6,933 nt of DNA, from assembly GCA_934716785.1 (NCBI GenBank), contig CAKUYM010000227.1, forward strand, positions 1 through 6,933, read 5' to 3'. The position numbers and the translations under genes are program-made. The stretch is from an uncultured Bacteroides sp. (lineage in GTDB: Bacteria > Bacteroidota > Bacteroidia > Bacteroidales > Bacteroidaceae). A model generated the notes under the pieces. That model was not told where the DNA came from and made no database searches. It saw only the letters and a program-made list of their open reading frames with translations. Of this stretch, positions 5,269-6,933 are shown piece after piece. Every line of letters begins with the position of its first letter. The stretch's first letter is position 1.

Positions 5269-5772
5269 TTAAGTTGTTTGTAACAACTCTTCGTATATTC
5301 CGAAACCGAGGCATCCGGCTACGGTAAAATCCTCCCTGCCTTTGCCTGTCAGTGACTTCAAATCGTCCAGGCTGTCACAATAGAAGAATATCTCGTCGTC
5401 TTTTTCCGTATTGGAGTCCATTGCCAAAGCAATCCTTGCCTCTTCCGTTTCCAGCGTGTCACGCCACCGGATGACGCAATCCGCATAATGAGGCTCTCGC
5501 CCTTGTCCGCTGTGGAATTTCAGATAGCGGCCATCTATTTCCTGCCTGACTTCATCGGGCCTTTTCCAAGAACTGTCGTCCACGATTTCAAAGCCCGTCC
5601 CTTCAACCGGCAGACAGGTGCCATTGTCATAGACCGTCATGGTGCGTTTGCCCATGAATCTTTCACGTGACTTCGCCCAATCCGGCAAATCCCGACGTCC
5701 AACGTTCCAAATCCCGCGACTGTCTTCCGGGATGGCATTGTATTCGCTCAATGTTATCTTTCTCATATCCAT
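5269..5772 (-). CDS. Hypothetical protein, 167 aa, third gene of the post-mobC operon
   Basis: I do not recognise a family. The protein is soluble and acidic, with no membrane segment or signal. It opens MDMRKITLSEYNAIPEDSRG, with conserved-looking stretches DLPDWAKSRERFMGKRTM at 28-45 and GTGFEIVDD at 58-66. A Trp/Arg-rich middle follows (RWRDTLETEE at 102-111), and then an acidic tail region with FFYCDSLDDLKSLTGKGRED at 129-148. It starts 5 bases after the stop of the 90-aa gene, so the two are probably translationally coupled. Met3 is an alternative start; neither has a strong SD. Its place next to mobC suggests cargo or an accessory of a conjugative element, but no function is proposed. 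Confidence 0.7.
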   Translation of the reverse strand: MDMRKITLSEYNAIPEDSRGIWNVGRRDLPDWAKSRERFMGKRTMTVYDNGTCLPVEGTGFEIVDDSSWKRPDEVRQEIDGRYLKFHSGQGREPHYADCVIRWRDTLETEEARIALAMDSNTEKDDEIFFYCDSLDDLKSLTGKGREDFTVAGCLGFGIYEELLQTT

Positions 5773-5777
5773 TTGAT

Positions 5778-6050
5778 TCAGATGTTACAAAACTTGACCG
5801 TGTAGGTCTTGCAGGGCTTCCCGAAAGCGGGATGACGGTCGAACTCCTTGTATGATTCCCAATCCACGCTCATCGTATACCCGTTCGGGAAGTTTTCGGC
5901 GATGAAACGTGTTATCATCTCCTTGTCCTTATTGCTCAGGAACAGTTCTTCCCCGATACCATATTCCAATGAAAAAATCGCCCATTCGGGAATATTGTCC
6001 CAGATGAACGTTTCCTTTTTATTGTCATCCATAATCCTATATTTGCCCAT
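5778..6050 (-). CDS. Hypothetical protein, 90 aa (possibly DUF6926-like)
   Basis: A small protein with a W-D-N-I-P-E-W-A motif at 17-24, then a helix with alternating acidic residues (SNKDKEMITRFIAENF, 39-54), and near the C-terminus HPAFGKPCKTYTVKF (73-87). The plan of I-P-x-W-A at the start and P-A-F-G-x-P-C at the end is, from memory, that of short Bacteroides proteins labelled DUF6926; this match has not been checked. Its start overlaps the end of the 92-aa gene by 14 bases in another frame, and it ends 5 bases before the 167-aa gene, so it sits tightly inside the operon. Met7 is an alternative start. It has no signal peptide or membrane segment and its role is unknown. Confidence 0.7.
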   Translation of the reverse strand: MGKYRIMDDNKKETFIWDNIPEWAIFSLEYGIGEELFLSNKDKEMITRFIAENFPNGYTMSVDWESYKEFDRHPAFGKPCKTYTVKFCNI

Positions 6051-6315
6051 GTAACGCTATAAGTTTACTGATAATGACTTCAAGTTCCGTCTCCCATTTC
6101 CCGTCACCGTTTCCGAAAGAGGGATAGGTCAATTGGTGCCAGCTGTGGTAATCGAACAGTTTCATCCTAAGCGGATAGTAGTCGAGAAGTTTTTTACCTT
6201 CTCGAAAAATGCGGAGATGGTTAATCCCCACGCTCATAGCATTCAGATCGTATCTGATAATAATCTCAAGGAATTTTTCCATCGGAGTGAAGTTGCTTCT
6301 GCCCATACCATTCAT
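6037..6315 (-). CDS. Hypothetical protein, 92 aa, first gene after mobC
   Basis: No family is recognised. The sequence begins MNGMGRSNFTPMEKFLEIII. Its central part, LRIFREGKKLLDYYPLRMKL at 34-53, is basic and aromatic, followed by FDYHSWHQLTYPSFGNGDGKW (54-74). The end, ETELEVIISKLIAL, is a probable helix. Several starts are possible (Met1, Met4, Met12). Met1 follows an A-rich leader typical of Bacteroidetes. Its last 14 bases overlap the start of the 90-aa gene. It lies 204 bases after the mobC stop, with structured sequence between, and is transcribed in the same direction. It may share the mob transcript or have its own promoter, which I could not find. Confidence 0.65.
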   Translation of the reverse strand: MNGMGRSNFTPMEKFLEIIIRYDLNAMSVGINHLRIFREGKKLLDYYPLRMKLFDYHSWHQLTYPSFGNGDGKWETELEVIISKLIALHGQI

Positions 6316-6519
6316 TTTTTTAGTTAAACGTCCACCGGCTCGTGAGCCGATATTTTATTTCCTGCCTGCCACACCGTCCCGTGCCGGATTGTGCAAGGCT
6401 TTCCGGAAAAATACCGCAAGCGGAGCGCGGAAGATTTTTGCGGAAACCAGCAAGGGGCCCGGCCTTGCCCAATCCTGTGGGCAAGGGACTATCTTTGCAG
6501 GCTGGAATAAAAAAGCGGA
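6316..6519. other. Structured intergenic region between mobC and the small-gene operon
   Basis: Three stem-loops are packed in 200 bases. The first is CGGCTC/GAGCCG (6336-6349). The second is a nested stem, TTTCCG-AAAAA-CCGC with GCGG-TTTTT-CGGAAA (6400-6446). The third is a perfect 8-bp stem, CCTTGCCC/GGGCAAGG (6463-6486). None is followed by a clear T-run on the minus strand, so simple termination of mobC is not evident. The GC-rich character differs from the AT-rich intergenic DNA farther left. Confidence 0.55.
6465..6497 (+). promoter_or_regulatory. Possible Bacteroides-type promoter, antisense to mobC
   Basis: The plus strand carries TATCTTTG (6490-6497), an exact fit to the TAnnTTTG -7 box. 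A TTG (6465-6467) lies 22 bases upstream as a possible -33. Transcription would run rightward, antisense to the end of mobC. No plus-strand gene follows, so this would give an antisense or small RNA, or be a chance match. Confidence 0.3.
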
Positions 6520-6933
6520 CTATTCATTTACCTTTTCCTCCTCTTGTGGAACCAGGTGCTTGAGATCCGGGTCGTTGGCTATGCGCTCCATTTCATCTTC
6601 TATTATCCGCACCACGTCAGCCTTGATTTTTGAATAATTCCTGTCAATCTGTTGTTGCATGATGTCATTGCCGTCCTCGTCCCTGAACTCGTTGATGACC
6701 GGGATTTTCTTATAGGCTTTCGTTTCCGCCGCCACTTTCTCGCTGTCAACAATGATCCATGAATGGAAAATCTTCTGCTCTATCTCCTCCCCGAAATTGT
6801 CCGCCACGCTGCCCACGAATGTTCCCTGCGAGAGGTTGGCAATCTTGGATGCCGGTATCAGCGAATCCAGTTGCGTGTTGATGGAAGTTGATGTGTCCTG
6901 ACGGTTGATGGAGATGGACTGCCGCTGTTGGAG
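6520..6933 (-). CDS. mobC: MobC/TraG-type conjugative coupling protein, C-terminal part (partial)
   Basis: The frame is open from the right edge to the stop at 6520 and gives the last 137 residues. It starts LQQRQSISINRQDTSTSIN, then TQLDSLIPASKIANLSQGTF, VGSVADNFGEEIEQKIFH, a basic segment EKVAAETKAYKKIPVINEF, then RDEDGNDIMQQQIDRNYSKI and the acidic tail KHLVPQEEEKVNE. This matches the C-terminus of the MobC coupling proteins of Bacteroides conjugative transposons, members of the VirD4/TraG ATPase family. They sit in the inner membrane and pass the relaxase-bound DNA strand to the type IV secretion channel. The full protein is usually about 650-700 aa, so the ATPase motifs and membrane segments lie beyond the window. 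A GTG at 6816 is internal, not the true start. Three small genes follow on the same strand. Confidence 0.85.
   Translation of the reverse strand, partial: LQQRQSISINRQDTSTSINTQLDSLIPASKIANLSQGTFVGSVADNFGEEIEQKIFHSWIIVDSEKVAAETKAYKKIPVINEFRDEDGNDIMQQQIDRNYSKIKADVVRIIEDEMERIANDPDLKHLVPQEEEKVNE

Noticed and set aside
5488..6327. Plus-strand frames at 5488-5670, 5667-5855, 5848-6054 and 6133-6327
   Set aside because: Shadows of the tightly packed minus-strand operon, whose spacing and overlaps are those of real genes.
6209..6637. Plus-strand 142-codon and 73-codon frames
   Set aside because: They span the 92-aa gene, a structured intergenic region and the mobC end; the translation is Arg/Ser/Pro-rich without motifs.
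1..6933. CRISPR array, tRNA or rRNA genes
   Set aside because: No regularly spaced direct repeats of suitable length and no tRNA arm or rRNA signature were seen on either strand.

Overview
The window looks like a Bacteroidales chromosome (Bacteroides, Parabacteroides or a relative). The evidence is the C-terminus of a Bacteroides-type MobC coupling protein at the right edge, IS66 remnants of Bacteroidetes type, and promoter boxes of the TAnnTTTG type. No genus can be fixed from sequence alone.

Left part (1-1611): a run of damaged genes, all on the minus strand. A SIS-domain (phosphosugar-binding) gene runs off the left edge. It is open for 250 codons but is separated from its likely ATG at 782 by a one-base frameshift in an A5 run. 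It also carries an in-frame patch made of a 24-bp perfect palindrome and four heptamer repeats. Upstream of it lie relics of a VOC/glyoxalase-type gene, a short HTH gene of the kind common in Bacteroides mobile DNA, and two unassigned coding scraps.

Middle (1612-3627): about 500 bp of very AT-rich DNA, then one intact AT-rich 451-aa gene on the plus strand whose termini resemble a split PIN-like nuclease fold. It stands alone between relics and looks like an accessory or defence-type cargo gene. Next (3628-4387) is a dead composite of two different IS66 transposase C-terminal halves. They lie back to back and are fused exactly at the shared DNT-I-E catalytic motif, which leaves a 14-bp-arm inverted repeat.

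Right part (4388-6933): the inside of a conjugative element. Reading leftward on the minus strand there is the end of mobC, a structured 200-bp gap, and then a compact operon of three small unidentified proteins (92, 90 and 167 aa). A 26-codon ORF and a weak terminator follow. Left of these, about 750 bp have no convincing gene but hold a long hairpin and an array of TGTTCA/TGAACA sites.

The window therefore reads as a junction between an eroded accessory region, an acquired single-gene island, and the mob end of an integrative conjugative element. The most novel candidates are the 451-aa PIN-like protein, the fused IS66 halves, the palindromic in-frame insert in the SIS gene, and the TGTTCA array.
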